A stretch of DNA of 22,018 bases from Pyropia haitanensis (Eukaryota; Rhodophyta; Bangiophyceae; Bangiales; Bangiaceae), in NCBI GenBank assembly GCA_008729055.1, contig SDUX01000118.1:31898-53915 (forward strand), written 5' to 3'. The notes below the pieces were generated by a model, which made no database searches, was not told the DNA's origin, and saw nothing but the letters and a program-made list of their open reading frames with translations. Position numbers and translations under genes: made by a program. Below are positions 8,034 to 20,500 of this stretch, piece by piece. How positions within the stretch are numbered: the first letter of the stretch is position 1; each line of letters starts with the position of its first letter.

Positions 8034-8205
8034 CGGCCTACCACCGCATGCACGACCGTGGGGGTCGAACCTCGGACATCGAGCGGGTGGATCTATGGCT
8101 GGAATGAAGGATGCGCGCCAATTCGGCCGCCGGATCGTGTGCAGCATCGCTGTAGACGCAAAAGTGGGCAAAAGTGGGCAAAAGTGGGCACAAGTGGGTA
8201 GGAAG
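8034..8205. repeat. Segment B of the satellite unit (representative)
   Basis: This 172-bp paralogue of segment A begins CGGCCTACCACCGCATGC and includes TATGGCTGGAATGAAGG and the shared CCAATTCGGCCGCCGG core. It ends in GTGGG words spaced 10 bp apart that continue into segment D. It differs from A by lacking AATAAA (AATGAA instead), by a CGACC/GGTCG inverted repeat (8053-8067), and by a reverse-strand GGTTCGACCCC word (8061-8071). The A/B split must predate amplification of the 689-bp unit, because A and B differ by about 13% while copies of each are identical. Confidence 0.9.
8166..8198 (+). repeat. G-quadruplex motif in the segment B minisatellite (representative)
   Basis: GGG tracts at 8166, 8176, 8186 and 8196 have 7-nt loops (CAAAAGT, CAAAAGT, CACAAGT). 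It lies exactly 172 bp after the motif in A and recurs every 689 bp. Further GGG words in D follow with 6- to 8-nt spacers. Confidence 0.75.
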
Positions 8206-8301
8206 TGGGTAAGAAGTGGGCAAAAAGTGGGCAAAAAGGGGGCCAAATTAGGACACAAATGGGCAATTGGGGGCAAGAACTTTCCATAACTGCAAAGAAA
8301 A

Positions 8302-8311
8302 TTCACGTGAA
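8302..8311. promoter_or_regulatory. TTCACGTGAA palindrome, one of three CACGTG boxes per unit (representative)
   Basis: CACGTG occurs at 8304, 8458 and 8488 in this unit. The first lies in a 10-bp perfect palindrome, the others in CCCACGTGGCA and GACACGTGGAA contexts. CACGTG is the core recognised by bHLH/bZIP proteins and by Cbf1-type factors. Binding here is inference. Confidence 0.35.
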
Positions 8312-8517
8312 AGTCGCCAGAAAGTGGTCCAACAGTGGCCACAAAGTGCGCCCCGCCACCCAAACTGTCCCCTGCGCGTTCCGCCCGTCACACTGGCGTG
8401 GACGGTGTGAGGGCGGAACTTTTGTCGCCGACCGTCACACCTGGCTGTCGGGACCCCCACGTGGCAAAAACCATTCCACAAAATTGACACGTGGAAACCG
8501 GCGCTCCACAAAACGCT

Positions 8518-8531
8518 CGTTGCATCCAACG
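8518..8531. repeat. Small hairpin in segment C (representative)
   Basis: CGTTG (8518-8522) and CAACG (8527-8531) are complementary around the loop CATC. It recurs in every unit and is one of the words retained even in the deletion-ridden unit. Confidence 0.5.
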
Positions 8532-11500
8532 GACGCGCCAACGAACGGGTCGGCCAACCACCCCATGCACGACGGTGCGGGTGGAAGCTCGGACGTCGAG
8601 CGGGCGGATGTATGGCTGGAATAAAGCATGCAAGCCAATTCGGCCGCCGGAGCGCGTGCTGCATTGCTGTACACGCGAAAGTGGGCAAAAGTGGGCAACA
8701 GTGGGCAAAAGTGGGTGAGAAGCGGCCTACCACCGCATGCACGACCGTGGGGGTCGAACCTCGGACATCGAGCGGGTGGATCTATGGCTGGAATGAAGGA
8801 TGCGCGCCAATTCGGCCGCCGGATCGTGTGCAGCATCGCTGTAGACGCAAAAGTGGGCAAAAGTGGGCAAAAGTGGGCACAAGTGGGTAGGAAGTGGGTA
8901 AGAAGTGGGCAAAAAGTGGGCAAAAAGGGGGCCAAATTAGGACACAAATGGGCAATTGGGGGCAAGAACTTTCCATAACTGCAAAGAAAATTCACGTGAA
9001 AGTCGCCAGAAAGTGGTCCAACAGTGGCCACAAAGTGCGCCCCGCCACCCAAACTGTCCCCTGCGCGTTCCGCCCGTCACACTGGCGTGGACGGTGTGAG
9101 GGCGGAACTTTTGTCGCCGACCGTCACACCTGGCTGTCGGGACCCCCACGTGGCAAAAACCATTCCACAAAATTGACACGTGGAAACCGGCGCTCCACAA
9201 AACGCTCGTTGCATCCAACGGACGCGCCAACGAACGGGTCGGCCAACCACCCCATGCACGACGGTGCGGGTGGAAGCTCGGACGTCGAGCGGGCGGATGT
9301 ATGGCTGGAATAAAGCATGCAAGCCAATTCGGCCGCCGGAGCGCGTGCTGCATTGCTGTACACGCGAAAGTGGGCAAAAGTGGGCAACAGTGGGCAAAAG
9401 TGGGTGAGAAGCGGCCTACCACCGCATGCACGACCGTGGGGGTCGAACCTCGGACATCGAGCGGGTGGATCTATGGCTGGAATGAAGGATGCGCGCCAAT
9501 TCGGCCGCCGGATCGTGTGCAGCATCGCTGTAGACGCAAAAGTGGGCAAAAGTGGGCAAAAGTGGGCACAAGTGGGTAGGAAGTGGGTAAGAAGTGGGCA
9601 AAAAGTGGGCAAAAAGGGGGCCAAATTAGGACACAAATGGGCAATTGGGGGCAAGAACTTTCCATAACTGCAAAGAAAATTCACGTGAAAGTCGCCAGAA
9701 AGTGGTCCAACAGTGGCCACAAAGTGCGCCCCGCCACCCAAACTGTCCCCTGCGCGTTCCGCCCGTCACACTGGCGTGGACGGTGTGAGGGCGGAACTTT
9801 TGTCGCCGACCGTCACACCTGGCTGTCGGGACCCCCACGTGGCAAAAACCATTCCACAAAATTGACACGTGGAAACCGGCGCTCCACAAAACGCTCGTTG
9901 CATCCAACGGACGCGCCAACGAACGGGTCGGCCAACCACCCCATGCACGACGGTGCGGGTGGAAGCTCGGACGTCGAGCGGGCGGATGTATGGCTGGAAT
10001 AAAGCATGCAAGCCAATTCGGCCGCCGGAGCGCGTGCTGCATTGCTGTACACGCGAAAGTGGGCAAAAGTGGGCAACAGTGGGCAAAAGTGGGTGAGAAG
10101 CGGCCTACCACCGCATGCACGACCGTGGGGGTCGAACCTCGGACATCGAGCGGGTGGATCTATGGCTGGAATGAAGGATGCGCGCCAATTCGGCCGCCGG
10201 ATCGTGTGCAGCATCGCTGTAGACGCAAAAGTGGGCAAAAGTGGGCAAAAGTGGGCACAAGTGGGTAGGAAGTGGGTAAGAAGTGGGCAAAAAGTGGGCA
10301 AAAAGGGGGCCAAATTAGGACACAAATGGGCAATTGGGGGCAAGAACTTTCCATAACTGCAAAGAAAATTCACGTGAAAGTCGCCAGAAAGTGGTCCAAC
10401 AGTGGCCACAAAGTGCGCCCCGCCACCCAAACTGTCCCCTGCGCGTTCCGCCCGTCACACTGGCGTGGACGGTGTGAGGGCGGAACTTTTGTCGCCGACC
10501 GTCACACCTGGCTGTCGGGACCCCCACGTGGCAAAAACCATTCCACAAAATTGACACGTGGAAACCGGCGCTCCACAAAACGCTCGTTGCATCCAACGGA
10601 CGCGCCAACGAACGGGTCGGCCAACCACCCCATGCACGACGGTGCGGGTGGAAGCTCGGACGTCGAGCGGGCGGATGTATGGCTGGAATAAAGCATGCAA
10701 GCCAATTCGGCCGCCGGAGCGCGTGCTGCATTGCTGTACACGCGAAAGTGGGCAAAAGTGGGCAACAGTGGGCAAAAGTGGGTGAGAAGCGGCCTACCAC
10801 CGCATGCACGACCGTGGGGGTCGAACCTCGGACATCGAGCGGGTGGATCTATGGCTGGAATGAAGGATGCGCGCCAATTCGGCCGCCGGATCGTGTGCAG
10901 CATCGCTGTAGACGCAAAAGTGGGCAAAAGTGGGCAAAAGTGGGCACAAGTGGGTAGGAAGTGGGTAAGAAGTGGGCAAAAAGTGGGCAAAAAGGGGGCC
11001 AAATTAGGACACAAATGGGCAATTGGGGGCAAGAACTTTCCATAACTGCAAAGAAAATTCACGTGAAAGTCGCCAGAAAGTGGTCCAACAGTGGCCACAA
11101 AGTGCGCCCCGCCACCCAAACTGTCCCCTGCGCGTTCCGCCCGTCACACTGGCGTGGACGGTGTGAGGGCGGAACTTTTGTCGCCGACCGTCACACCTGG
11201 CTGTCGGGACCCCCACGTGGCAAAAACCATTCCACAAAATTGACACGTGGAAACCGGCGCTCCACAAAACGCTCGTTGCATCCAACGGACGCGCCAACGA
11301 ACGGGTCGGCCAACCACCCCATGCACGACGGTGCGGGTGGAAGCTCGGACGTCGAGCGGGCGGATGTATGGCTGGAATAAAGCATGCAAGCCAATTCGGC
11401 CGCCGGAGCGCGTGCTGCATTGCTGTACACGCGAAAGTGGGCAAAAGTGGGCAACAGTGGGCAAAAGTGGGTGAGAAGCGGCCTACCACCGCATGCACGA

Positions 11501-14500
11501 CCGTGGGGGTCGAACCTCGGACATCGAGCGGGTGGATCTATGGCTGGAATGAAGGATGCGCGCCAATTCGGCCGCCGGATCGTGTGCAGCATCGCTGTAG
11601 ACGCAAAAGTGGGCAAAAGTGGGCAAAAGTGGGCACAAGTGGGTAGGAAGTGGGTAAGAAGTGGGCAAAAAGTGGGCAAAAAGGGGGCCAAATTAGGACA
11701 CAAATGGGCAATTGGGGGCAAGAACTTTCCATAACTGCAAAGAAAATTCACGTGAAAGTCGCCAGAAAGTGGTCCAACAGTGGCCACAAAGTGCGCCCCG
11801 CCACCCAAACTGTCCCCTGCGCGTTCCGCCCGTCACACTGGCGTGGACGGTGTGAGGGCGGAACTTTTGTCGCCGACCGTCACACCTGGCTGTCGGGACC
11901 CCCACGTGGCAAAAACCATTCCACAAAATTGACACGTGGAAACCGGCGCTCCACAAAACGCTCGTTGCATCCAACGGACGCGCCAACGAACGGGTCGGCC
12001 AACCACCCCATGCACGACGGTGCGGGTGGAAGCTCGGACGTCGAGCGGGCGGATGTATGGCTGGAATAAAGCATGCAAGCCAATTCGGCCGCCGGAGCGC
12101 GTGCTGCATTGCTGTACACGCGAAAGTGGGCAAAAGTGGGCAACAGTGGGCAAAAGTGGGTGAGAAGCGGCCTACCACCGCATGCACGACCGTGGGGGTC
12201 GAACCTCGGACATCGAGCGGGTGGATCTATGGCTGGAATGAAGGATGCGCGCCAATTCGGCCGCCGGATCGTGTGCAGCATCGCTGTAGACGCAAAAGTG
12301 GGCAAAAGTGGGCAAAAGTGGGCACAAGTGGGTAGGAAGTGGGTAAGAAGTGGGCAAAAAGTGGGCAAAAAGGGGGCCAAATTAGGACACAAATGGGCAA
12401 TTGGGGGCAAGAACTTTCCATAACTGCAAAGAAAATTCACGTGAAAGTCGCCAGAAAGTGGTCCAACAGTGGCCACAAAGTGCGCCCCGCCACCCAAACT
12501 GTCCCCTGCGCGTTCCGCCCGTCACACTGGCGTGGACGGTGTGAGGGCGGAACTTTTGTCGCCGACCGTCACACCTGGCTGTCGGGACCCCCACGTGGCA
12601 AAAACCATTCCACAAAATTGACACGTGGAAACCGGCGCTCCACAAAACGCTCGTTGCATCCAACGGACGCGCCAACGAACGGGTCGGCCAACCACCCCAT
12701 GCACGACGGTGCGGGTGGAAGCTCGGACGTCGAGCGGGCGGATGTATGGCTGGAATAAAGCATGCAAGCCAATTCGGCCGCCGGAGCGCGTGCTGCATTG
12801 CTGTACACGCGAAAGTGGGCAAAAGTGGGCAACAGTGGGCAAAAGTGGGTGAGAAGCGGCCTACCACCGCATGCACGACCGTGGGGGTCGAACCTCGGAC
12901 ATCGAGCGGGTGGATCTATGGCTGGAATGAAGGATGCGCGCCAATTCGGCCGCCGGATCGTGTGCAGCATCGCTGTAGACGCAAAAGTGGGCAAAAGTGG
13001 GCAAAAGTGGGCACAAGTGGGTAGGAAGTGGGTAAGAAGTGGGCAAAAAGTGGGCAAAAAGGGGGCCAAATTAGGACACAAATGGGCAATTGGGGGCAAG
13101 AACTTTCCATAACTGCAAAGAAAATTCACGTGAAAGTCGCCAGAAAGTGGTCCAACAGTGGCCACAAAGTGCGCCCCGCCACCCAAACTGTCCCCTGCGC
13201 GTTCCGCCCGTCACACTGGCGTGGACGGTGTGAGGGCGGAACTTTTGTCGCCGACCGTCACACCTGGCTGTCGGGACCCCCACGTGGCAAAAACCATTCC
13301 ACAAAATTGACACGTGGAAACCGGCGCTCCACAAAACGCTCGTTGCATCCAACGGACGCGCCAACGAACGGGTCGGCCAACCACCCCATGCACGACGGTG
13401 CGGGTGGAAGCTCGGACGTCGAGCGGGCGGATGTATGGCTGGAATAAAGCATGCAAGCCAATTCGGCCGCCGGAGCGCGTGCTGCATTGCTGTACACGCG
13501 AAAGTGGGCAAAAGTGGGCAACAGTGGGCAAAAGTGGGTGAGAAGCGGCCTACCACCGCATGCACGACCGTGGGGGTCGAACCTCGGACATCGAGCGGGT
13601 GGATCTATGGCTGGAATGAAGGATGCGCGCCAATTCGGCCGCCGGATCGTGTGCAGCATCGCTGTAGACGCAAAAGTGGGCAAAAGTGGGCAAAAGTGGG
13701 CACAAGTGGGTAGGAAGTGGGTAAGAAGTGGGCAAAAAGTGGGCAAAAAGGGGGCCAAATTAGGACACAAATGGGCAATTGGGGGCAAGAACTTTCCATA
13801 ACTGCAAAGAAAATTCACGTGAAAGTCGCCAGAAAGTGGTCCAACAGTGGCCACAAAGTGCGCCCCGCCACCCAAACTGTCCCCTGCGCGTTCCGCCCGT
13901 CACACTGGCGTGGACGGTGTGAGGGCGGAACTTTTGTCGCCGACCGTCACACCTGGCTGTCGGGACCCCCACGTGGCAAAAACCATTCCACAAAATTGAC
14001 ACGTGGAAACCGGCGCTCCACAAAACGCTCGTTGCATCCAACGGACGCGCCAACGAACGGGTCGGCCAACCACCCCATGCACGACGGTGCGGGTGGAAGC
14101 TCGGACGTCGAGCGGGCGGATGTATGGCTGGAATAAAGCATGCAAGCCAATTCGGCCGCCGGAGCGCGTGCTGCATTGCTGTACACGCGAAAGTGGGCAA
14201 AAGTGGGCAACAGTGGGCAAAAGTGGGTGAGAAGCGGCCTACCACCGCATGCACGACCGTGGGGGTCGAACCTCGGACATCGAGCGGGTGGATCTATGGC
14301 TGGAATGAAGGATGCGCGCCAATTCGGCCGCCGGATCGTGTGCAGCATCGCTGTAGACGCAAAAGTGGGCAAAAGTGGGCAAAAGTGGGCACAAGTGGGT
14401 AGGAAGTGGGTAAGAAGTGGGCAAAAAGTGGGCAAAAAGGGGGCCAAATTAGGACACAAATGGGCAATTGGGGGCAAGAACTTTCCATAACTGCAAAGAA

Positions 14501-17500
14501 AATTCACGTGAAAGTCGCCAGAAAGTGGTCCAACAGTGGCCACAAAGTGCGCCCCGCCACCCAAACTGTCCCCTGCGCGTTCCGCCCGTCACACTGGCGT
14601 GGACGGTGTGAGGGCGGAACTTTTGTCGCCGACCGTCACACCTGGCTGTCGGGACCCCCACGTGGCAAAAACCATTCCACAAAATTGACACGTGGAAACC
14701 GGCGCTCCACAAAACGCTCGTTGCATCCAACGGACGCGCCAACGAACGGGTCGGCCAACCACCCCATGCACGACGGTGCGGGTGGAAGCTCGGACGTCGA
14801 GCGGGCGGATGTATGGCTGGAATAAAGCATGCAAGCCAATTCGGCCGCCGGAGCGCGTGCTGCATTGCTGTACACGCGAAAGTGGGCAAAAGTGGGCAAC
14901 AGTGGGCAAAAGTGGGTGAGAAGCGGCCTACCACCGCATGCACGACCGTGGGGGTCGAACCTCGGACATCGAGCGGGTGGATCTATGGCTGGAATGAAGG
15001 ATGCGCGCCAATTCGGCCGCCGGATCGTGTGCAGCATCGCTGTAGACGCAAAAGTGGGCAAAAGTGGGCAAAAGTGGGCACAAGTGGGTAGGAAGTGGGT
15101 AAGAAGTGGGCAAAAAGTGGGCAAAAAGGGGGCCAAATTAGGACACAAATGGGCAATTGGGGGCAAGAACTTTCCATAACTGCAAAGAAAATTCACGTGA
15201 AAGTCGCCAGAAAGTGGTCCAACAGTGGCCACAAAGTGCGCCCCGCCACCCAAACTGTCCCCTGCGCGTTCCGCCCGTCACACTGGCGTGGACGGTGTGA
15301 GGGCGGAACTTTTGTCGCCGACCGTCACACCTGGCTGTCGGGACCCCCACGTGGCAAAAACCATTCCACAAAATTGACACGTGGAAACCGGCGCTCCACA
15401 AAACGCTCGTTGCATCCAACGGACGCGCCAACGAACGGGTCGGCCAACCACCCCATGCACGACGGTGCGGGTGGAAGCTCGGACGTCGAGCGGGCGGATG
15501 TATGGCTGGAATAAAGCATGCAAGCCAATTCGGCCGCCGGAGCGCGTGCTGCATTGCTGTACACGCGAAAGTGGGCAAAAGTGGGCAACAGTGGGCAAAA
15601 GTGGGTGAGAAGCGGCCTACCACCGCATGCACGACCGTGGGGGTCGAACCTCGGACATCGAGCGGGTGGATCTATGGCTGGAATGAAGGATGCGCGCCAA
15701 TTCGGCCGCCGGATCGTGTGCAGCATCGCTGTAGACGCAAAAGTGGGCAAAAGTGGGCAAAAGTGGGCACAAGTGGGTAGGAAGTGGGTAAGAAGTGGGC
15801 AAAAAGTGGGCAAAAAGGGGGCCAAATTAGGACACAAATGGGCAATTGGGGGCAAGAACTTTCCATAACTGCAAAGAAAATTCACGTGAAAGTCGCCAGA
15901 AAGTGGTCCAACAGTGGCCACAAAGTGCGCCCCGCCACCCAAACTGTCCCCTGCGCGTTCCGCCCGTCACACTGGCGTGGACGGTGTGAGGGCGGAACTT
16001 TTGTCGCCGACCGTCACACCTGGCTGTCGGGACCCCCACGTGGCAAAAACCATTCCACAAAATTGACACGTGGAAACCGGCGCTCCACAAAACGCTCGTT
16101 GCATCCAACGGACGCGCCAACGAACGGGTCGGCCAACCACCCCATGCACGACGGTGCGGGTGGAAGCTCGGACGTCGAGCGGGCGGATGTATGGCTGGAA
16201 TAAAGCATGCAAGCCAATTCGGCCGCCGGAGCGCGTGCTGCATTGCTGTACACGCGAAAGTGGGCAAAAGTGGGCAACAGTGGGCAAAAGTGGGTGAGAA
16301 GCGGCCTACCACCGCATGCACGACCGTGGGGGTCGAACCTCGGACATCGAGCGGGTGGATCTATGGCTGGAATGAAGGATGCGCGCCAATTCGGCCGCCG
16401 GATCGTGTGCAGCATCGCTGTAGACGCAAAAGTGGGCAAAAGTGGGCAAAAGTGGGCACAAGTGGGTAGGAAGTGGGTAAGAAGTGGGCAAAAAGTGGGC
16501 AAAAAGGGGGCCAAATTAGGACACAAATGGGCAATTGGGGGCAAGAACTTTCCATAACTGCAAAGAAAATTCACGTGAAAGTCGCCAGAAAGTGGTCCAA
16601 CAGTGGCCACAAAGTGCGCCCCGCCACCCAAACTGTCCCCTGCGCGTTCCGCCCGTCACACTGGCGTGGACGGTGTGAGGGCGGAACTTTTGTCGCCGAC
16701 CGTCACACCTGGCTGTCGGGACCCCCACGTGGCAAAAACCATTCCACAAAATTGACACGTGGAAACCGGCGCTCCACAAAACGCTCGTTGCATCCAACGG
16801 ACGCGCCAACGAACGGGTCGGCCAACCACCCCATGCACGACGGTGCGGGTGGAAGCTCGGACGTCGAGCGGGCGGATGTATGGCTGGAATAAAGCATGCA
16901 AGCCAATTCGGCCGCCGGAGCGCGTGCTGCATTGCTGTACACGCGAAAGTGGGCAAAAGTGGGCAACAGTGGGCAAAAGTGGGTGAGAAGCGGCCTACCA
17001 CCGCATGCACGACCGTGGGGGTCGAACCTCGGACATCGAGCGGGTGGATCTATGGCTGGAATGAAGGATGCGCGCCAATTCGGCCGCCGGATCGTGTGCA
17101 GCATCGCTGTAGACGCAAAAGTGGGCAAAAGTGGGCAAAAGTGGGCACAAGTGGGTAGGAAGTGGGTAAGAAGTGGGCAAAAAGTGGGCAAAAAGGGGGC
17201 CAAATTAGGACACAAATGGGCAATTGGGGGCAAGAACTTTCCATAACTGCAAAGAAAATTCACGTGAAAGTCGCCAGAAAGTGGTCCAACAGTGGCCACA
17301 AAGTGCGCCCCGCCACCCAAACTGTCCCCTGCGCGTTCCGCCCGTCACACTGGCGTGGACGGTGTGAGGGCGGAACTTTTGTCGCCGACCGTCACACCTG
17401 GCTGTCGGGACCCCCACGTGGCAAAAACCATTCCACAAAATTGACACGTGGAAACCGGCGCTCCACAAAACGCTCGTTGCATCCAACGGACGCGCCAACG

Positions 17501-20500
17501 AACGGGTCGGCCAACCACCCCATGCACGACGGTGCGGGTGGAAGCTCGGACGTCGAGCGGGCGGATGTATGGCTGGAATAAAGCATGCAAGCCAATTCGG
17601 CCGCCGGAGCGCGTGCTGCATTGCTGTACACGCGAAAGTGGGCAAAAGTGGGCAACAGTGGGCAAAAGTGGGTGAGAAGCGGCCTACCACCGCATGCACG
17701 ACCGTGGGGGTCGAACCTCGGACATCGAGCGGGTGGATCTATGGCTGGAATGAAGGATGCGCGCCAATTCGGCCGCCGGATCGTGTGCAGCATCGCTGTA
17801 GACGCAAAAGTGGGCAAAAGTGGGCAAAAGTGGGCACAAGTGGGTAGGAAGTGGGTAAGAAGTGGGCAAAAAGTGGGCAAAAAGGGGGCCAAATTAGGAC
17901 ACAAATGGGCAATTGGGGGCAAGAACTTTCCATAACTGCAAAGAAAATTCACGTGAAAGTCGCCAGAAAGTGGTCCAACAGTGGCCACAAAGTGCGCCCC
18001 GCCACCCAAACTGTCCCCTGCGCGTTCCGCCCGTCACACTGGCGTGGACGGTGTGAGGGCGGAACTTTTGTCGCCGACCGTCACACCTGGCTGTCGGGAC
18101 CCCCACGTGGCAAAAACCATTCCACAAAATTGACACGTGGAAACCGGCGCTCCACAAAACGCTCGTTGCATCCAACGGACGCGCCAACGAACGGGTCGGC
18201 CAACCACCCCATGCACGACGGTGCGGGTGGAAGCTCGGACGTCGAGCGGGCGGATGTATGGCTGGAATAAAGCATGCAAGCCAATTCGGCCGCCGGAGCG
18301 CGTGCTGCATTGCTGTACACGCGAAAGTGGGCAAAAGTGGGCAACAGTGGGCAAAAGTGGGTGAGAAGCGGCCTACCACCGCATGCACGACCGTGGGGGT
18401 CGAACCTCGGACATCGAGCGGGTGGATCTATGGCTGGAATGAAGGATGCGCGCCAATTCGGCCGCCGGATCGTGTGCAGCATCGCTGTAGACGCAAAAGT
18501 GGGCAAAAGTGGGCAAAAGTGGGCACAAGTGGGTAGGAAGTGGGTAAGAAGTGGGCAAAAAGTGGGCAAAAAGGGGGCCAAATTAGGACACAAATGGGCA
18601 ATTGGGGGCAAGAACTTTCCATAACTGCAAAGAAAATTCACGTGAAAGTCGCCAGAAAGTGGTCCAACAGTGGCCACAAAGTGCGCCCCGCCACCCAAAC
18701 TGTCCCCTGCGCGTTCCGCCCGTCACACTGGCGTGGACGGTGTGAGGGCGGAACTTTTGTCGCCGACCGTCACACCTGGCTGTCGGGACCCCCACGTGGC
18801 AAAAACCATTCCACAAAATTGACACGTGGAAACCGGCGCTCCACAAAACGCTCGTTGCATCCAACGGACGCGCCAACGAACGGGTCGGCCAACCACCCCA
18901 TGCACGACGGTGCGGGTGGAAGCTCGGACGTCGAGCGGGCGGATGTATGGCTGGAATAAAGCATGCAAGCCAATTCGGCCGCCGGAGCGCGTGCTGCATT
19001 GCTGTACACGCGAAAGTGGGCAAAAGTGGGCAACAGTGGGCAAAAGTGGGTGAGAAGCGGCCTACCACCGCATGCACGACCGTGGGGGTCGAACCTCGGA
19101 CATCGAGCGGGTGGATCTATGGCTGGAATGAAGGATGCGCGCCAATTCGGCCGCCGGATCGTGTGCAGCATCGCTGTAGACGCAAAAGTGGGCAAAAGTG
19201 GGCAAAAGTGGGCACAAGTGGGTAGGAAGTGGGTAAGAAGTGGGCAAAAAGTGGGCAAAAAGGGGGCCAAATTAGGACACAAATGGGCAATTGGGGGCAA
19301 GAACTTTCCATAACTGCAAAGAAAATTCACGTGAAAGTCGCCAGAAAGTGGTCCAACAGTGGCCACAAAGTGCGCCCCGCCACCCAAACTGTCCCCTGCG
19401 CGTTCCGCCCGTCACACTGGCGTGGACGGTGTGAGGGCGGAACTTTTGTCGCCGACCGTCACACCTGGCTGTCGGGACCCCCACGTGGCAAAAACCATTC
19501 CACAAAATTGACACGTGGAAACCGGCGCTCCACAAAACGCTCGTTGCATCCAACGGACGCGCCAACGAACGGGTCGGCCAACCACCCCATGCACGACGGT
19601 GCGGGTGGAAGCTCGGACGTCGAGCGGGCGGATGTATGGCTGGAATAAAGCATGCAAGCCAATTCGGCCGCCGGAGCGCGTGCTGCATTGCTGTACACGC
19701 GAAAGTGGGCAAAAGTGGGCAACAGTGGGCAAAAGTGGGTGAGAAGCGGCCTACCACCGCATGCACGACCGTGGGGGTCGAACCTCGGACATCGAGCGGG
19801 TGGATCTATGGCTGGAATGAAGGATGCGCGCCAATTCGGCCGCCGGATCGTGTGCAGCATCGCTGTAGACGCAAAAGTGGGCAAAAGTGGGCAAAAGTGG
19901 GCACAAGTGGGTAGGAAGTGGGTAAGAAGTGGGCAAAAAGTGGGCAAAAAGGGGGCCAAATTAGGACACAAATGGGCAATTGGGGGCAAGAACTTTCCAT
20001 AACTGCAAAGAAAATTCACGTGAAAGTCGCCAGAAAGTGGTCCAACAGTGGCCACAAAGTGCGCCCCGCCACCCAAACTGTCCCCTGCGCGTTCCGCCCG
20101 TCACACTGGCGTGGACGGTGTGAGGGCGGAACTTTTGTCGCCGACCGTCACACCTGGCTGTCGGGACCCCCACGTGGCAAAAACCATTCCACAAAATTGA
20201 CACGTGGAAACCGGCGCTCCACAAAACGCTCGTTGCATCCAACGGACGCGCCAACGAACGGGTCGGCCAACCACCCCATGCACGACGGTGCGGGTGGAAG
20301 CTCGGACGTCGAGCGGGCGGATGTATGGCTGGAATAAAGCATGCAAGCCAATTCGGCCGCCGGAGCGCGTGCTGCATTGCTGTACACGCGAAAGTGGGCA
20401 AAAGTGGGCAACAGTGGGCAAAAGTGGGTGAGAAGCGGCCTACCACCGCATGCACGACCGTGGGGGTCGAACCTCGGACATCGAGCGGGTGGATCTATGG

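Larger units (their letters stand above)
8206..8550. repeat. Segments D and C of the satellite unit (representative, 345 bp)
   Basis: The D part (about 8206-8381) starts with the trailing minisatellite (AAGTGGGCAAAAAGTGGGC), contains the TTCACGTGAA palindrome, and has a decayed 10-bp pattern at about 8321-8352. The C part (about 8382-8550) shares ordered words with A at an offset of about 170 bp: GACGGTG at 8401 versus 8571 and TGGCTG at 8442 versus 8613, then CCATTC/CCAATTC and TTGCAT/CTGCAT at shorter offsets. That suggests C is a diverged monomer with a shortened tail. Relationship of D to the others is speculative. Confidence 0.6.

Noticed and set aside
8034..8205. tRNA gene on the - strand
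   Set aside because: The B-box-like word is present, but the flanking bases do not form a T-arm stem and there is no acceptor stem, anticodon arm or A box.
8160..8240. Telomeric or interstitial telomere repeat
   Set aside because: The 10-bp GTGGGCAAAA word is not one of the TTAGGG, TTTAGGG or TTTTAGGG families and is confined to part of each unit.
8514..8535. CENP-B box-like word (CTCGTTGCATCCAACGGA)
   Set aside because: It resembles the CENP-B box loosely, but the essential TTCG and the CGGG spacing do not match.
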